Shown here: piece after piece, positions 8,777 through 23,700 of the stretch
Position numbering within the stretch: position 1 is the stretch's first letter
Layout: each line of letters starts with the position of its first letter
Origin: Holophagae bacterium
GTDB taxonomy: Bacteria; Acidobacteriota; Holophagae; Acanthopleuribacterales; Acanthopleuribacteraceae
NCBI GenBank assembly: GCA_029263455.1
Contig: JAJCXM010000007.1
Span: forward strand, 1-64,000
Reading direction: 5' to 3'
DNA length: 64,000 nucleotides
The notes under the pieces: generated by a model
Told to the model about the DNA's origin: nothing
The model's input: the letters and a program-made list of their open reading frames with translations, nothing else
Databases searched by the model: none
Program-made: the position numbers and the translations under genes

Positions 8777-11700
8777 GGTTGGGTACTACCTGGCAGTTGG
8801 AGGTCGATGAGGGCGCGTGTCGTTGAGATGACCCAATCCAGCACATTGATCTGACCGTTGTTATCTATGTCCCACTGGCTGGGGCCTGTGTCACGCCAGT
8901 TTTCGAATCCGCTATTGGCAGGAAGCAAATCGAAAAGGGTATGGGCTTGATGGTCGATTAGCCAAGCGAGGTCGTCTTGGGTTGGTGATTTGATGAGGCT
9001 TCCTTTTTGAGAGGGAAAGGGGCCCAAAATGAGTTGCTCAGAGAAAGCATCAAATACGAAGCCGTTTGAGGTCACCCAGAGGGTTGCGTCAGGAAAAGTG
9101 GCGATCGAATCTGGAATGAACGTGAGCGATTTTGCGGAGGTACTTGTCACCAGATTCAAGTCAACCTCCCAAATCGTCTGATTGGCGCTGTCAGCGACCC
9201 AGTAGATTCGGTTCGCTCCGGGTACAGGCACCATATCAACAGGGTTGCCTGCTAGTGAGATCAAGGGTGTGGGTTGCGGAAGAGTCAACTCAAAAATCTG
9301 ATTGCCCTGCAGGACGAGCGGAGGTTCGCCAATGACTAAAGCCAGAGGTTGGTTAAGGTTGGTGCTTTGCACAAGTTGAATGCTTGGCGTCAATGAGTTG
9401 ATGGAAAATAGATCACCTGCGCTGTCCATGGCCAAGTAGGTGTTGGGCTGCTGGTAAGTCATTAATATGATCGATTGCAGGTCGGGATGGGTCATGATCC
9501 ACTGAGGAACTGATCCGTTGGTTTGTTTGTACAGAGAGCCATCGCTTTGATCAACGAATACCAGGTCGTTTGTTTCTTGGTCAATGGCAGCCGTATGGAC
9601 AAGCGGCGTCGTCCGTTGCCATACCGTTTCACTGGTTGGCGAGCCGTCCGACAGGAATTGAATGGCGTCCTGTTTTTCAGTGCTCCAATAAATGCCTTCA
9701 AGCGTGCGTGCCAAGTTTGTGATTTGAATGGGACTACTAACAACCTCGGTGGGAATACCTAGCGACCAACGTTGAATGCTTGTGCCGTGGTTTGTCCAAT
9801 GTTCATCCGCTCCAGCCACTAACTGGGTTGCGAACCCAAGCAAGGCGTGACTTTGCCAATTGGTGACTTGGCCTGTTTGAATGTCCAACCGGCGAATCTC
9901 GTTTTGGTTGGGAATGAGCAGTAACAGGTCTTGATTGACGGCGTCCCAGCAGATGTCAACCACTTCGGTTAGACTTTGATCTGCCTCAATTTGTCGCAGA
10001 CCGTCCTGATACTGGAATAACAGGTTGTCATTGGTTAAGAAGTACCCGGCGTCAATGAGTGTGGCCCACGTCCAGCTCTTGATTTCGTCAAAACAAGCCA
10101 CTTGCGCCATGCCGGACATATTGCCGGAAAAAAGTCCGACTGGGTGACCGAACCATAACGCTTGAGCTGGATCAAGCGTGAGGTTATGTCCCGATATCTG
10201 GTCGTTCTCGCCGGCCTCCAGCAAAGGTATGAGGCTATTCGATTGCAAGTGCGACAACTTTGGACCGCGACTTACAAAAAGATCACTGCTGTCTGGATTG
10301 CCCCAAATTTTCAATTCATCATCGTTTACGAATCTCGGTTTGGCACTCCAGGCCGTCTGCATGGCACCTAGGCCACATAGCGTTGACTCGACATAGGGCA
10401 ACACGGGATCATCGATAGCCCAAGTGAGCTTAGCGCTGTAGGGACCTGTTTGTGGTGGTAAGAAATAGGCGGTCACGTTTTGACTAGCATTTGCAGGAAT
10501 TTGTTCAGGCGTGTCGAGGTCGGTAGAGAAGATGCTTAAACCATCGATCAATTCATCAAGGATGAACTGGTCTTGATTGGAAAGATTCTGCAATAAAAAC
10601 TGGGTGGTAGCACTTTGGTTCATCGTACGGCGACCGAAAGGGATGAACTCTGGGATCTTGACGACGGAAGCAGAGCGCAAGCCTAACAATTCAATACTGA
10701 TGTCTTGAATAATGGATTGGGTTGATCCGATGGCTAAAAGAGCCTGGTGCACGCCTAACTCGCTTGGTTGGTAACGCAGCCAAATAGAGCCGCTTTGGTA
10801 AGGCCCTAAGTTGAGTGGCGTGCCGCTGAGGATTGAGAAAAATGCTGCCTGTGACCCATCAATCTGCCATTCATCCAATACAAGAGGCTGAGGGCTTTGG
10901 TTAATGATGAAGAGCTGGCGATCTTCGAATCCCGCCACGAAAGCGTTGCCAAAATCAACCGGGTTGGGGAATACGCCGATGGTAGAAGGTGCGTTTATTT
11001 GGAATGTGATGATCGATTCGCTGGCATTACCAGCAAGGTCCGTTGCATGCGCTGTGAGTATGTAAGATCCCTGCTGCGAGAGAGGGGTTCCACTGATAAA
11101 AGGCAAGCCGTTGAGCGTTAGCTCATGTGTGGATAGATACGTGTCGCTGATGTCGACGTAAGGTGTGACGGTGCCTAGGTATTGAGCTTGGTGAACAACG
11201 CCGTAAACCTGAATCGCGGGCGGCGTTTGGTCGATGACAAAATCGGCGAACTTGATGACGGTGCCGAACTTGTTGCTCGCTTCCACGTTGAACAAATAGT
11301 TGCCTTCATTACTTACTGGGCTTCCGCCGACAAAGGGTTGCTGGTTAAGACGAACCATGGTCGTGTTTGGATCCGCCAATTGTACGCTGTAATCTGGAAA
11401 CACGGTTTGATTGTAGAAAGCACTGTTTTGCACACCAAGAATCTGAATGATGGGCGCACCTTCGCCTTCAATGGTGAAGTTCACTTGCGTTTTGGATAAG
11501 TTACCTGCAAGATCCTCTGCTCGCAATGTCAACGTGTGATTGCCCAGAGCGCTAACAGAGGTTCCGGAGCTGAATGGAACGCGGTCCAACATGAATTGGA
11601 ACGAACCAGGATGAGCATCATTGATTTGAATGACAGGGGTCACTGGGTTGTTGTAGGTGGCGCCATCAACCACGCCCTGCACCTGAATTTGAGGCGGGAC

Positions 11701-14700
11701 GGTGTCGATACTGAATTGCAGAGTGCGAATGACGATGTTCCCAGTGGCATCATGCGCTTCAACAATTAACGTGTAGTCATTGTCCGCGGTTAACAAGTCG
11801 CCGGAGGTGAAGGGAACGCCATTAAGTAAAACTGAGCTAAAGGTGAGGTCGTCATCCAAAATATCGACGATAGGGGTTAATGATGTTGCGGTTACTTGGC
11901 CATCAAAAACACCGCTAATCAGAATCAACGGGGCGTCACGATCAAGTGTAAAGGCACGCTTTTCACTGGCCGAGTTGCCGGCCAGATCTGTCCCCAAGAT
12001 CTCGACGATGTAATACCCGGAAGTCCGCACGACAAAGGGTGATTGTATAAGCGCACCGTTGAGCCGTGCTTCTTGTCGATCAAGCCAGGGATCAGATAGA
12101 TTCCAAGTAAGATTGACATCGGTTTGATAAGTAAGGCCGTGTTGAACACCGGCAAGAAAAATTACTGGGGCCGTTTTATCAATCACAAAATCACGACTCG
12201 CTTGAGCCACATTGCCTGCTTCATCAATGGCTATAACTTGAAGCTGATAGGAACCCTCAATGCTAATGGGTGTGCCGCTTTGAAACGGCTGGCCATTTAA
12301 TTGTAATTGCGTCATGGAGGCCGGCGCGCCGTCTACGAAGACGATTGGCGTTACATCGTTTCGATAGTGCTGGTTGGCGACACCTTGGACTTCGATGACC
12401 GGTGCGGTGTAGTCCATGATAACCTGAGCAAATATATGCTGTGTCCAGGAACCATCAACAGCTTCGGCCCATGCGTGTAACCAATTGGGTCCTGGCTGGT
12501 CAATCAGTAGCGGGGCAGAAACCGGTTGATCCAGCCACTCAAATCCCCGCAGGTTGGCCCCGTTGAATAAGTCAATATTAACGATTACCGGTACGTTATA
12601 GAGCCCATTTGGTTGAATGCCGTTGAAAGCAAGTAAGGTGGAAGGGCTGCTGATGATCTCGAATTCGATCGTTTGCTGTGATTGATGTCCTAATACGTCA
12701 ATGGCCGTGACGGCTAGAAGATGCATGCCTAATGTCTCGATTGGCGTGCCCAACGAGTAGGGCATGTCATCAAGTAAAACCGTATGATCAAAAAGGTGAG
12801 GGTCCGAGATGATGACCCACGGTAATACCATGTCGGTATAGATTCCCTGGTCGACAATTCCTAAGACGTCAATTTGGGGCGCTTGACTATCAATACTAAA
12901 GAACTCGCGTTTAGCGGCAAAGTGTCCCGATTGGTCGGTGACCTCCACTTCCAATAGATAGGCTCCGTCTTGGGAAAGCGACGTACCAGATGTATACGGC
13001 TGCTGATTCAGCCAGATCTGAGCGATCGGCATCGGCGTTTCGTTGTCCACGACCGTTATCTCAGGTGTAATATCAGGTTCACCAACGCCTAATTGCGGTA
13101 TACCTGTTATCACAATTCGCGGAACAAGATCTTCGAGGAAATCGAACTCAACCGAGCGGTCCGAGATAAATCCTTGATCACTAGATAGTAGCAGTCGGTG
13201 GCGGCCGGCTGTATAAGACTGGCTATCCAATTGCCAAGCTTGCTGCGCCGCTTGCGTCGGTGCCAAATCAGACACCTGCCAGTTCTCGCTAGTTAGGGTT
13301 ACAAAGTCCGGGGCTTGCCAACGTTGAAGTTCCATCGTTAATTCGGTGGTTAGGTTTTGGTTACCTGTATTTGAAATGCGTGCGCTGACCTCCAGCGGTG
13401 TGCCGACTAAGGGCCGTAAACTGCCCGGGTATATTCCGAGATTTGCGGATTGAATAATCGAGGGATCCACCGTTCGGATCTCTGTCCAAACGGCTGCTAA
13501 CTGCCCATCCTGAAAAACGGAAACGCGCACTTCGACATCAGGAACCACGACCAAATCACTCAGTACCGCATCCACGTTACTAAATCCGCCCGGTAATAGG
13601 TTAGGCAGAAGCCCTTGATCTTGACTGAGCAGTTCACCCGTCAGCCGACATACTTTAAGGGTCCACGACAATTGTGTCATGTAAACATGTGATGCTTTGT
13701 TGCTTACCTTAAATTGCACGTCGAATGCTTGTGCTGTTGGCAGTGGTTGGGGTATCGCGAGCAGATTAATGCGTAAATCGGGCTCCTGGAAAAGATCAAA
13801 GGATTGCGTTGATTCCAATATAGTCATCGCGCTCTGGTCGAGCCGCGCCCGTACACGGTAAATGCCTGCAAAACTTTGCTGCGGGTCCCAAGTCCAATTT
13901 GAAATTTGGTGCTGGTTTTGAGGCAGATCAAAAGTCACGGGTTCAAACGAGTGTACGACTTGTCCCTGTTCGTTTTCTATACCAACGGATAGATGAAGTT
14001 CTGAAAGCAACGTGCTGGTATTTGCAATTGTGGTCGTAAACGAAACCGGGTCACCGGCTCTGGCATCGATTATCTCGGCGATTTCCATGCTCGTTTGACC
14101 GGCTTGCTGCAAATAGAACTCGCGATGGGCGATATTGTTGTCTTCAGATTGTTCTTGAATATCATTGTCAGGATCAATTTGCGCGCTCATTCGGTAGGTT
14201 CCCGGGTTCAATGGTGAGGTATTCAGCAACTGTCCGGATTGAACCGATGTGCGAGCATCAATTTTTGCAACGTAGGTTGGACTAAAAGGCGTGCTTATAT
14301 TGGAATTGGAATCTGTTAACCACCATTGCATCCAAACATCTTGTGCTTGGTCAGCGCCTTGGTTGCTGGCCGTAATCAGGAAACTGATTGCATCTCCAGG
14401 GACCGCCAAAGTCGGCAACGCTAAGAAAAACTGGGCATCCAATCGCAAGTCGGGTAAATGGGTCAGGCTCGTAAATAGATTCAACGAGGAAGGCTCAGAT
14501 TTGGTTAGGTCAAATGGATTGGTAGATCTAGCCGTCAGCAAGTGATGTCCTGCTGACAATGGCGGGAGTTCATATTTGAAATAGCCAGCAGGTGTCCAGT
14601 GCCTAATATGCGTTTGTGGCCCGTCAAGTTGCGCAATTAGGATCGAGGCAGGCAAAATTTCAAATGCAAGGTTGGTTTGAGCCCAGCCAATCTCATCAAA

Positions 14701-17700
14701 TGGGTCGTTGCTCAACCTGTCACCCGCAAACAAGGTCGATTGAGGATTCTGAGTAAATATCAATCCAGCGTCAGCAAAGGTGCCCACCAGTTGATGGTCC
14801 ATTGGCAAATCCAGTGCCTGAGAGCCGGTGATCTGATGATTCTCGTCCAACGACCAGATTTCAGCCTGACCAGTCGTGGCTTGTACGATGAGCTGTGCTG
14901 AAAGAGGCACGGCAAAGACACGGCTGTTCAAGTCGATATCCATCACGTGGATGGCTTCACCTTGGAAAGATAGCGACCAGAACTCAGACGGGTCTGTACT
15001 CGTAACTACAAATATTCGCTGTCTTAATGAATCCAGTAGTATTTGCCTAATGACCGAGGCTGAAATCCATAGCAATGCCTGAGTTCCCGCCGATACATCA
15101 AGAATCATCACATGGGTTCCTGTCGCGAAAACCACGTGATTCAAGTCTACCCACAAAAATGAAGAGACCGCCGAGACACTCGCTATCTGCCATTCCTGGC
15201 CAGTATCCAAGCGAAATCCGCGCAGTGTTCCTGGCATTTGGTCCGGCCCATCAATCAAAGTCAAAAAACGAGACAGCGGATCAAATTTAAGTGAATGCGC
15301 GTTCTGTGTGACGGATAGGTTGGTGGTTTGTTGATTAATCAGATCCGTGATTTCAACGGTCGAAGCGTCTGCAGCAGCCAGCCATTGGCCTGAAGATGAA
15401 AGGCTAAGGTGATCAGGTACGATGGCTGTCGTCCTTAAATCGCGTATTCGGTGCTCTGCTGATGAAGTGACTGTGCCTTGTATCTGGCGATCTACATCCA
15501 TCGATATGTAGTGATTGGCCTTTGCAATACCTTCAACGTCAGTCGGCGCTGGAGCGATTATGGCCGTAGAGCGATTCACATTTGGGCTGAGAATGAGCGG
15601 ACCAAAATTGGGAAATTCGATTGAAACCTGATTCGAAACGATACTGGTTCCGTTTTGGTAGCTAGCAATGACTTGATAATCGAAATTTCCTCCAGACGGG
15701 CGATCTATCCAAGTTTTGGCGATAAAGGGTGGACCAGAATTCACGCGTTCAAATGCGTTTGGCGCTTGTGAAGAAGCCTTGCGCAATAGTTCATAGTCCT
15801 GAATGAGCGGGTTGAGGTCAATCCAATCCAAGACCACACGCTTGGCAATCGTGTCGATGTTGGCCGCAAGGATAGGCGCGTTGACCGCACTGTTTGTGAT
15901 CACGATTTCAACGGGCCCGATTGCCGTGCTCTCGTTGCCGGAGTTGTCCACAGCCGTCACCGTGTAGGCATAACTGCCAACCGGTAAGCCCGTATCTTGG
16001 AATGAGTTTATGGGCACAGTAAGGTCTGTACGTATGATCTGATTTCGGCGGATCCGATGAAATGCTACGTCGGGCGATGCTGAGCTTGTAAATCCAATGT
16101 TCACTTCATCGCCTGTGACCGTCGCACTCAGGTTGCTAGGCGGCAAAGGTGGATCCGCGTCACCTAGCATGATAGTGAGCTGTTTTGAAGCTTGCTTACC
16201 CCAATGACTTACGGTCTTTACTTCATATGTATGGATTCCAAAACGATCATCTGGATCTGTCCACTGGTCAAGTGGCGCCGCTCTTGTGGTCGGTTGCCGC
16301 CATTCGAATTCCCAAATGCCAAAAGCGCTGCTGGCATTCAACGTCAACCGGAAATCGGTCGAAAAAACGCCGGGGAGAGGATCGAAATATTGGCTGTCAT
16401 AGCGCGCCGTGTTTGCGATCGGCACATCGGAGATTACAAACCATTCCCCGTCCAGCCAGGCTTCGATGCGAAGTGTATGGGGAAAAGCGCCGTTGGCATC
16501 CCAGTCGAAGACCAAATGGCCAAGTTGAACGGACTCATTGAACGTCATCATGAAGACTTCAGAATCACCAGTCGACTGCCATAAGGTGAGGTCACTGCCG
16601 TCAATCATATTCGCTAGCGAAAGCGGCTGAAAGGTGGATGTAAATTGCGAAATTAACGGGGTCACCAATTCGTTGCCATCGACATGCTCACCGTTCTTGC
16701 AGATCCGGTAGCCTTCTATTGGGCTAATGGGTTCTACCCAAGTTAATTCGACATGAGGGGGGATATCCGCATTGATTGTCGCTTCTAATTGAGTGACAGG
16801 ATCTGGATCACCACTGATCTGTACAGAATGATCAAGGGGATATGTTGCGCTTGTGGTTCCTTGCTTGGCTTGGAAAGATAAAACATGAAGCCCTTGTTGC
16901 AGCCCTCCAACCGCGATTGAAAATGAACGATCTGCTTCGACGTTGACGGTCTGAATCGGAGTGCTTTCATCAGACACGGTGACCGTTAAATAACCGGCAG
17001 GCGCAACTCCGACTAATTCGAAAGGTTGTTGCACATAAAGACTTGGTGGTGTTTCAACGGTTACAGCTTGAATGCGAACTTCAATGGGTGCTGTTAATGG
17101 CGAAAGGTTACCGCTGTTATCCTTAGATTGCAGTTGATAACTGTAGATCTCACCCAGCTGAATAGCTGAATCAGCGTAAGTGTCTTGTGGTATCGGCAAA
17201 GCGGCAATTTGAAGCTGGTCTCTGAATATGAGCGTCTCAGCCAAATCCAAATCGCTAGCTAAATCCCAGTTCAATTGAACTTCGTCACCCATAAGAACTG
17301 CGGTGACGCCAGACGGAGGTTGTGGTGGGTCAATATCGCCCTTTTCAACTTGAATGACGGTTGGCGCTGGATCGGTATTGGCGGTCAAGTCAGTTGCCAA
17401 ACAACGTAACTCGATCAACCCGTCGGCTAGGCTTGTGGCGTCCCAAATTGTGTTCCAAGGAGGATCCAGGATTGTGGTAATCGTTGTCCACGATTGGCTG
17501 GCTTCTCGATATTGGAACTCGGCGGTATCGATGTCCTGTGCATCAAAGCGAACAAAGAGATTGAGGGTCGAGTCAAAGCGAGTGTCTGGGACTGGTTGGA
17601 CCCAAATGGCGTGTGGCGCGTTGCGATCCAATATGTAAGGGTCGGAAGGCACGCTGAGCGCGCTCTTATTTCCAGCCAGATCTTCACTGGCCACTTCAAA

Positions 17701-20700
17701 AACGTAGGTGCCATCGGGTGGATTGACGTATTCGAAAGGTGGGTCACTGATTTGGCCGTTTCTTCCACCGTTAGCGTAAACAATATACTGCATCACATCT
17801 GGCGATACCGACCACGTCCAATTTACGTAGAGGCTATTGCCAATTAAGATGACAGTGGGTTTGCCGGGTGGTTCCGGTGCCAAAGAATCGAGACTCACCT
17901 GTGTTCGGCTTTCAGCTTGGTTACCAAAAAGATCTTCGGCAAACAGACGTAATTGATAGATACCGCTTGTTAATGAAATCGGGTTCCAGGTTCCCAAAGA
18001 GCCGAACGGTAAGGACTGTGTGCTCGTTTGAATCGTTGACCAATTCGTTGGGTTAGATCCAGCACCCGCCATGAGTGTCCATTGCGCTAAATGAAGATCA
18101 ATAACAGACCCCTGAATAGTCACTTGAGTGCCCACAAGCGCGTCGTATTCCGGAACGAAAATAGCCAGGTTTGGTGGCAAAATATCAACAATCGCTGTGA
18201 GTGGGGTCGTCGGCAGACTTTGATTTCCAGCCAGATCAATAGCTTGAATTTGATAAGTCCAAGAGCCGTTGCTCAAATTCTCATCACTATAGAAAGGCGC
18301 CTCCAGCAGTGTGCTGACAAGGATCCCGTTCCGGCTAACGATGTAGCCTTGTAAATCGGATTCGCTGTTTGCAACCCAATTAAGGGTGACGACGCCTCGC
18401 CGATTACTGCCCTGACCCACAATAAGCGTCTGAATGCTGGCACCAACGGGAGTGATTGGCGGTGTTCTGTCGACGCTGAAATCTAAGATGGTTGAAGCAT
18501 GGCGTCCCTGTCGATCCCAAGCAATCAGCCGTAAGCGATATTCACCGTCAGGTGGGAGTACCGCCAGACGATAGAGTTCAGCCTGGGTGATTGGCTGAGA
18601 ACGAGTCACCAAGCGCTGAAACGGGCCAGGAATACCGCCGCTAATCAGAGCTAGCTCGAGTTCAAAACGATCAAGATTGGAGTCCCAAGCTGTACCGATA
18701 ATAGGCCATTCACTGCGGATAGGATTATTGGCAGGCGGTAAAAGGGAAACTTGTGGCGGCTGAATATCGACTGCAACCGTGAAGTTACGTTCTGTGACGT
18801 GCCCCAAAGAGTCGGAACATCTAACCAAAAATGGGTAGTGGTCCTCAGGCAGATAGGGTACGTCAAAGGGCATGTTCAAGCTACCGCTCGTTTGTGGCCC
18901 CAAAGACTGCACAAAAACCAATTGTGAATCTAAGACTATCTCCATGGATTCAGGATGCTCATCAGACCATTCTGCGGTGAGAGTTACGCTTTCACCTGGT
19001 TCAAAAACTGTTGTTGTCAGGGGTTCCACCGTTAATATTGGGGGCAGTGTGTCTAACTCGACGGTGCGTGTTTCTTGGCGCCAGTTCCCAACCGTGTCTT
19101 GGGCGTGGAGCATGAATGACGTGGGACCATCAACCATTAAATCAACAGGAATAATCAGTGCGTTTGCTTCGTTGGAAGACTGGTATATTGGCGCAATATG
19201 GCCATTGGCAAACGTTCCAGTTAACAGCCAAGACTGCAGTTGTGGATCTGATACATTGATTTCAAGTTCTATATTTGGGACTTCAAAGAGTTGGTCTGGA
19301 GTGGGCGCAGCGAAGGAAACTTGTGGTCGATTGACGTCTACCTTGAACGTGAGTAATGCGCTTGAGACACCGGTTGTTTGGGCTGACAACGTCATCGAGT
19401 AGCTGCCAGTCATCAGGGCTTGAGCGCCAATCGTCCCATCAAAACTGATTTGGCTTTGACCTACTGGCATGGGTTGATTGACCAGGATATTACCGCTGGT
19501 GCTGCCGGCAACAGAAAGAGTTACCGTCGCTGGCTCTTCTAGATAAAAAGAGACGCTTACTTGATCCGCTATGCCGTCGTTATTGGGTGAAAAGACCCGC
19601 GGAATGCATTCAAAGCTACGAATGACATCGTTGGGGAAGAGCTCTATCTGAACAAGGTCGTTGCTCGTGTTGCCAGCTTTATCCAATGCTTCGAGCAAAA
19701 GGTCATAAAGTCCCGGTTGAGTTGAGCTTAGGCTGACAACTGATGCCTGATCGAGCGACTGATTCTGCGATGTCCAGATTAGAGTTGACTGGCTTGGGTC
19801 TGCAACGGAGGTCAATCGCAGGTTAGATTCAGCAATACCGCTTTCGTCGTTTACACTGACAACTGCATCGTTTGGTAGTAGAACCGCTCCTGATAAGGGT
19901 TGATGAATCAGGACCGCAGGGGGTTGGGTATCCAAGATGATTGGAGATTGAAGCTCGCTTTGCCTACCGCCGCAACCTTCGCTAATGACATGTAGTCGGT
20001 AACTGCCGTCGGCGAGGACCTGGTCTAACTCGTTCTTGCCATCCCAGGCGAGCACAAGCGTACCCGACGTTACCGGTAACCAAGGCCGAATGAGTCTGAC
20101 GGGCTGACCTGCTTGAGTCGCAATAAAAGCTCTTAGGGTCGCATTTGAGCCTATGTTTAGCGTCCAATTGAGCTGATCCTGTTGTCCATCATCGTTAGGC
20201 GAGAATCGCTTTACAGGAGTTGGGGGCGTGGAAGGTGCGAATGTAACGGGCAACGTCGAATCTTGAGAACAGGCGGCTGATTGATCGAATGAGATGGTTT
20301 GAATATGAGATGCACATGTGCCATTTGGTAATTGGAAATCGAATACAAGATCCCAGTCCAGTTCGTCGCGAAGTTGGATGATATTGATGATGAGCAAATC
20401 GTTCTGGTCGTCATCCCACTCGAAAGTCAGGTTACGGGTGACCGTGCTGCTGGCATTGACCGCAGTGATGGCGGTGAGTTGATGGCAGGACGCTGACTCA
20501 GCAATACAATCGGCGCCATGGAGCTGGTAACCAGCCGGTAAAGTAGGTAGAAACGACTGCTGAATAGTGAGCGGTCGTTGCGCCTTGCCTGTCAGTACTT
20601 CACATGCGCTGGGAACGCACCAAATCGGGTCATCCATATCAACTTGGATTTCAGCCGTCGGAGCGATGATGTTCTTAACGATCTGGCTGCGGTTGTCATC

Positions 20701-23700
20701 AACAAGGGCAAAGGGTGTCATGGAGAAAAAAGATGGATCGCGCGTATTTATGAGCCAGCGCACGGATTGCGCGCCGCTAGTACTGCGCAAAAACACAGAC
20801 CGCGACTGGCTACCAGTAAATGGGATGACTAAGCGAGTTATTTCTGCGACCGTCATCAGTGGCGAAATGGGATTGAGGCTGTTGGCATCCGAGAAGAATT
20901 GTAGTTCGACCTGATTAAAACTTTCATTAGCTGTGGGTTTGAACACTTCAAAGGCTAATTCAGGTAATGAACGGCATTCGGCAATCGGTTTGAATGTCAA
21001 TTCATCGCACCTGCTAGTCGCCATGATGTCGCTGAACTCCAAAACACCAAAATCTGTTTCGAGCCGTAGATCAGCGAATTGAAAAGACACCAATCCAATC
21101 GCCGGCGGTAATTCATTCAGCCAATTCGGTGTATCGATTGGAAAGCTAATGGTCGCTGCAGTGAAGCTTTCACCCACATTGCCACATTGACCGCCCTGAT
21201 TGGTGTTATAAGCCAATTCAAAGGGCGCTTCTAAAGCATACGTCTGAGTTTGTGAATCTTGATAGGATTTTGCCCCCAAGAAGATACCTTCAACGCGACG
21301 GATTGGTTCTCTTGAAATAACCGATAACTGCAATTGCCCATTCTTGTTGTGTGCCTCGAATTGCACATCAGATTCAGTCAACCATTCTGTCAAATAGGTC
21401 GACCCGTTCGCGTCTTCGAATTCAAGTCGATAGCGATCTTGCTGGCTATCGAAGGGGATAACTGTCGGATCAATTCTAGGTTGCATGATGGCCGACTCAA
21501 ATTGACGCGAATCGGCATAGAAATCAGTAATTCGGGAACTATTCAAATGGATTGCTGTCAAGTCGATGGGAAATCGATCGGCAGGTAACGTGGCAACAAA
21601 CACCAGCTGTTGAAGTGCTGTATAAGGTTGATCGCCCAGGTCACTTCCGGCCGCATCAAACGTTGTTTGGTGGCTGGTCCCGTCTAAGGTCCAAACGACT
21701 TGTGGGTACATTGGCGTTTGATATAGAACCGTTTGGTTTCCAGCAGCATCGGTAGCGATGAGGCGCAAATTTTGATTTAAGGAGTCTTCCAACCATAGTT
21801 GCGGGCGATAACACCCCCGCAAAATATTTCCTAGGTTGTCGGTCTGGAAATTGGCATGGGTTTGACTTCCAGATTGCAAAGATTGCCAAAGTCCAGCTGC
21901 CGTTTCTTTCTCCAAATGCCAACTGGTCAAGTTCTGGTCGTCAATCGATAGATCATAGGGGACACCCAAGCTCTGTATACCAATGCATCTTCCCTGAGTA
22001 TCAGCACGCTGACGTATGGGGTCGTCGATTTGAAACGAGATATTGGGCGCTAAGGTATCAACCAAGATTTCAAAAGGAATGCCGTTCAGCTCAATCTGGT
22101 AAGTTCCATCGGGCGCGACACCGTTGAGGCCACTGCCATCCCAAACCCACTGGGCGGGGCCCAATGACGCGATCGTTTGATTTGATGCGTACACAACGGA
22201 ACCCGCATCATCTTTCACGCGAAATTGAGCCTCAAACGGGAGCTGGAAGACCTCAAACTGTAAGTGAAGTTCATCCTGTACCCCGTCCAAATTCGGTGAA
22301 ATCGCCCAGCTTGAAGGTGAAACGTTACCAAAAAGCGGTTGACTGGCTACTTGGACAGCTTGGGCCTTGCGAATTCGATTACCAGCTAGATCCGTTGCCG
22401 TGATCCGTAGAAAGTACGAGCCAGCTTGGGGCGGAATCCAAGTGGCGATGTAAGCATTTCGAATGTTCCTTGTTCCCAATAATGCGGTAGGAATCCACAT
22501 ATCTGGCATACCGCCGTCGGCATATTCAAGCTGCCATGACTTGAGATAGCGGTCAGATACCGTTCCTTGCAACCGGACTGCATATTGTGCAGACACGGTC
22601 GCTTCAAAATCGAGCACCATGTTCGAGCTTGGCTGAGCCATCACAGCTGAATGTTCTGGCTGTTCGGGATCAAAGCCCGTCTGGACAATGTTAGCGACAT
22701 GCAAATTGTCAGGTGAAAAGAGGCCCTTGAGATATTCAGCTTGTGACGTGGGTATATGAAAACGGTCTAACGTTTTCCAGTTGGTTATCTGCTGGATAGG
22801 TGGGTAGTTCCAAGGATTATCGGTTAGAACATGTAAGCCATCTGTCAACAGACGCGCATCATCTGGCGGCTCGCTGAAGATATCGGTCCAACCTGTAGCT
22901 ATTTCTGCACTAGGATCAAAAAAGTATAGGTCAGATATTGAATTCGTTGTGTCTTTGGCGGCAAGTATCCAGCTGGAGTCTGCCTTTAGGACGCTGACCA
23001 TGCTGTTTTCAAATTCAGATTTAGACCAATCCACGAGCGAGCGGATGGTCAATGTGTTGAGATCAATCGCAGCTAACACGAATTCGGTTTGCAATTCGAT
23101 GAGGAAATACAGCTCATCCCCAAATTGTTTTTGGTCAACAAATCCATCATGCCATGGGGTAGCCATGGGCAATGGTGAAAAGGCACTTGCGCCTGTATCT
23201 ACAAGCCCAACTGATCCACCTGATTTAACAAGTAACTTGTCCGTCTGAACCCAAGCCAATACTTCATCGGCAACAGGCCGCGTGAATGTCGCAACCGGTG
23301 GTCCACTAGGAAAGGAAATATGGGGATAGAGCAAATACTCCATATCCCCAGATAGATCATCGCTTTGAAACCAAACAAATCCTGGGTTGGCATGATTGCT
23401 TAGGTCTAAGCGGGGCCCAACAATAGGATCGTTAGAGAAGGGGGTTTCCTCGACCCAAAGCGATCCCTTTAAACTTTGGTCAGGCGATTGGTATTGATAG
23501 GTATATTCTGGGCCTGATCCGGAATCGTCATGTGATCGTGAGTAAAGAAAGGCACCGACCGGTCCCCATTGAAACCAAGTATCACCGGGCATGACGTATT
23601 CTTGCTGCGTTGATAAGTTCCAACTGAGATCTTGATAAGCCAGTGCTTCAGATATCTTCGTGCGGTTGGTGTCGATGATAAAGGTCAGCTCTCGAAGTGG

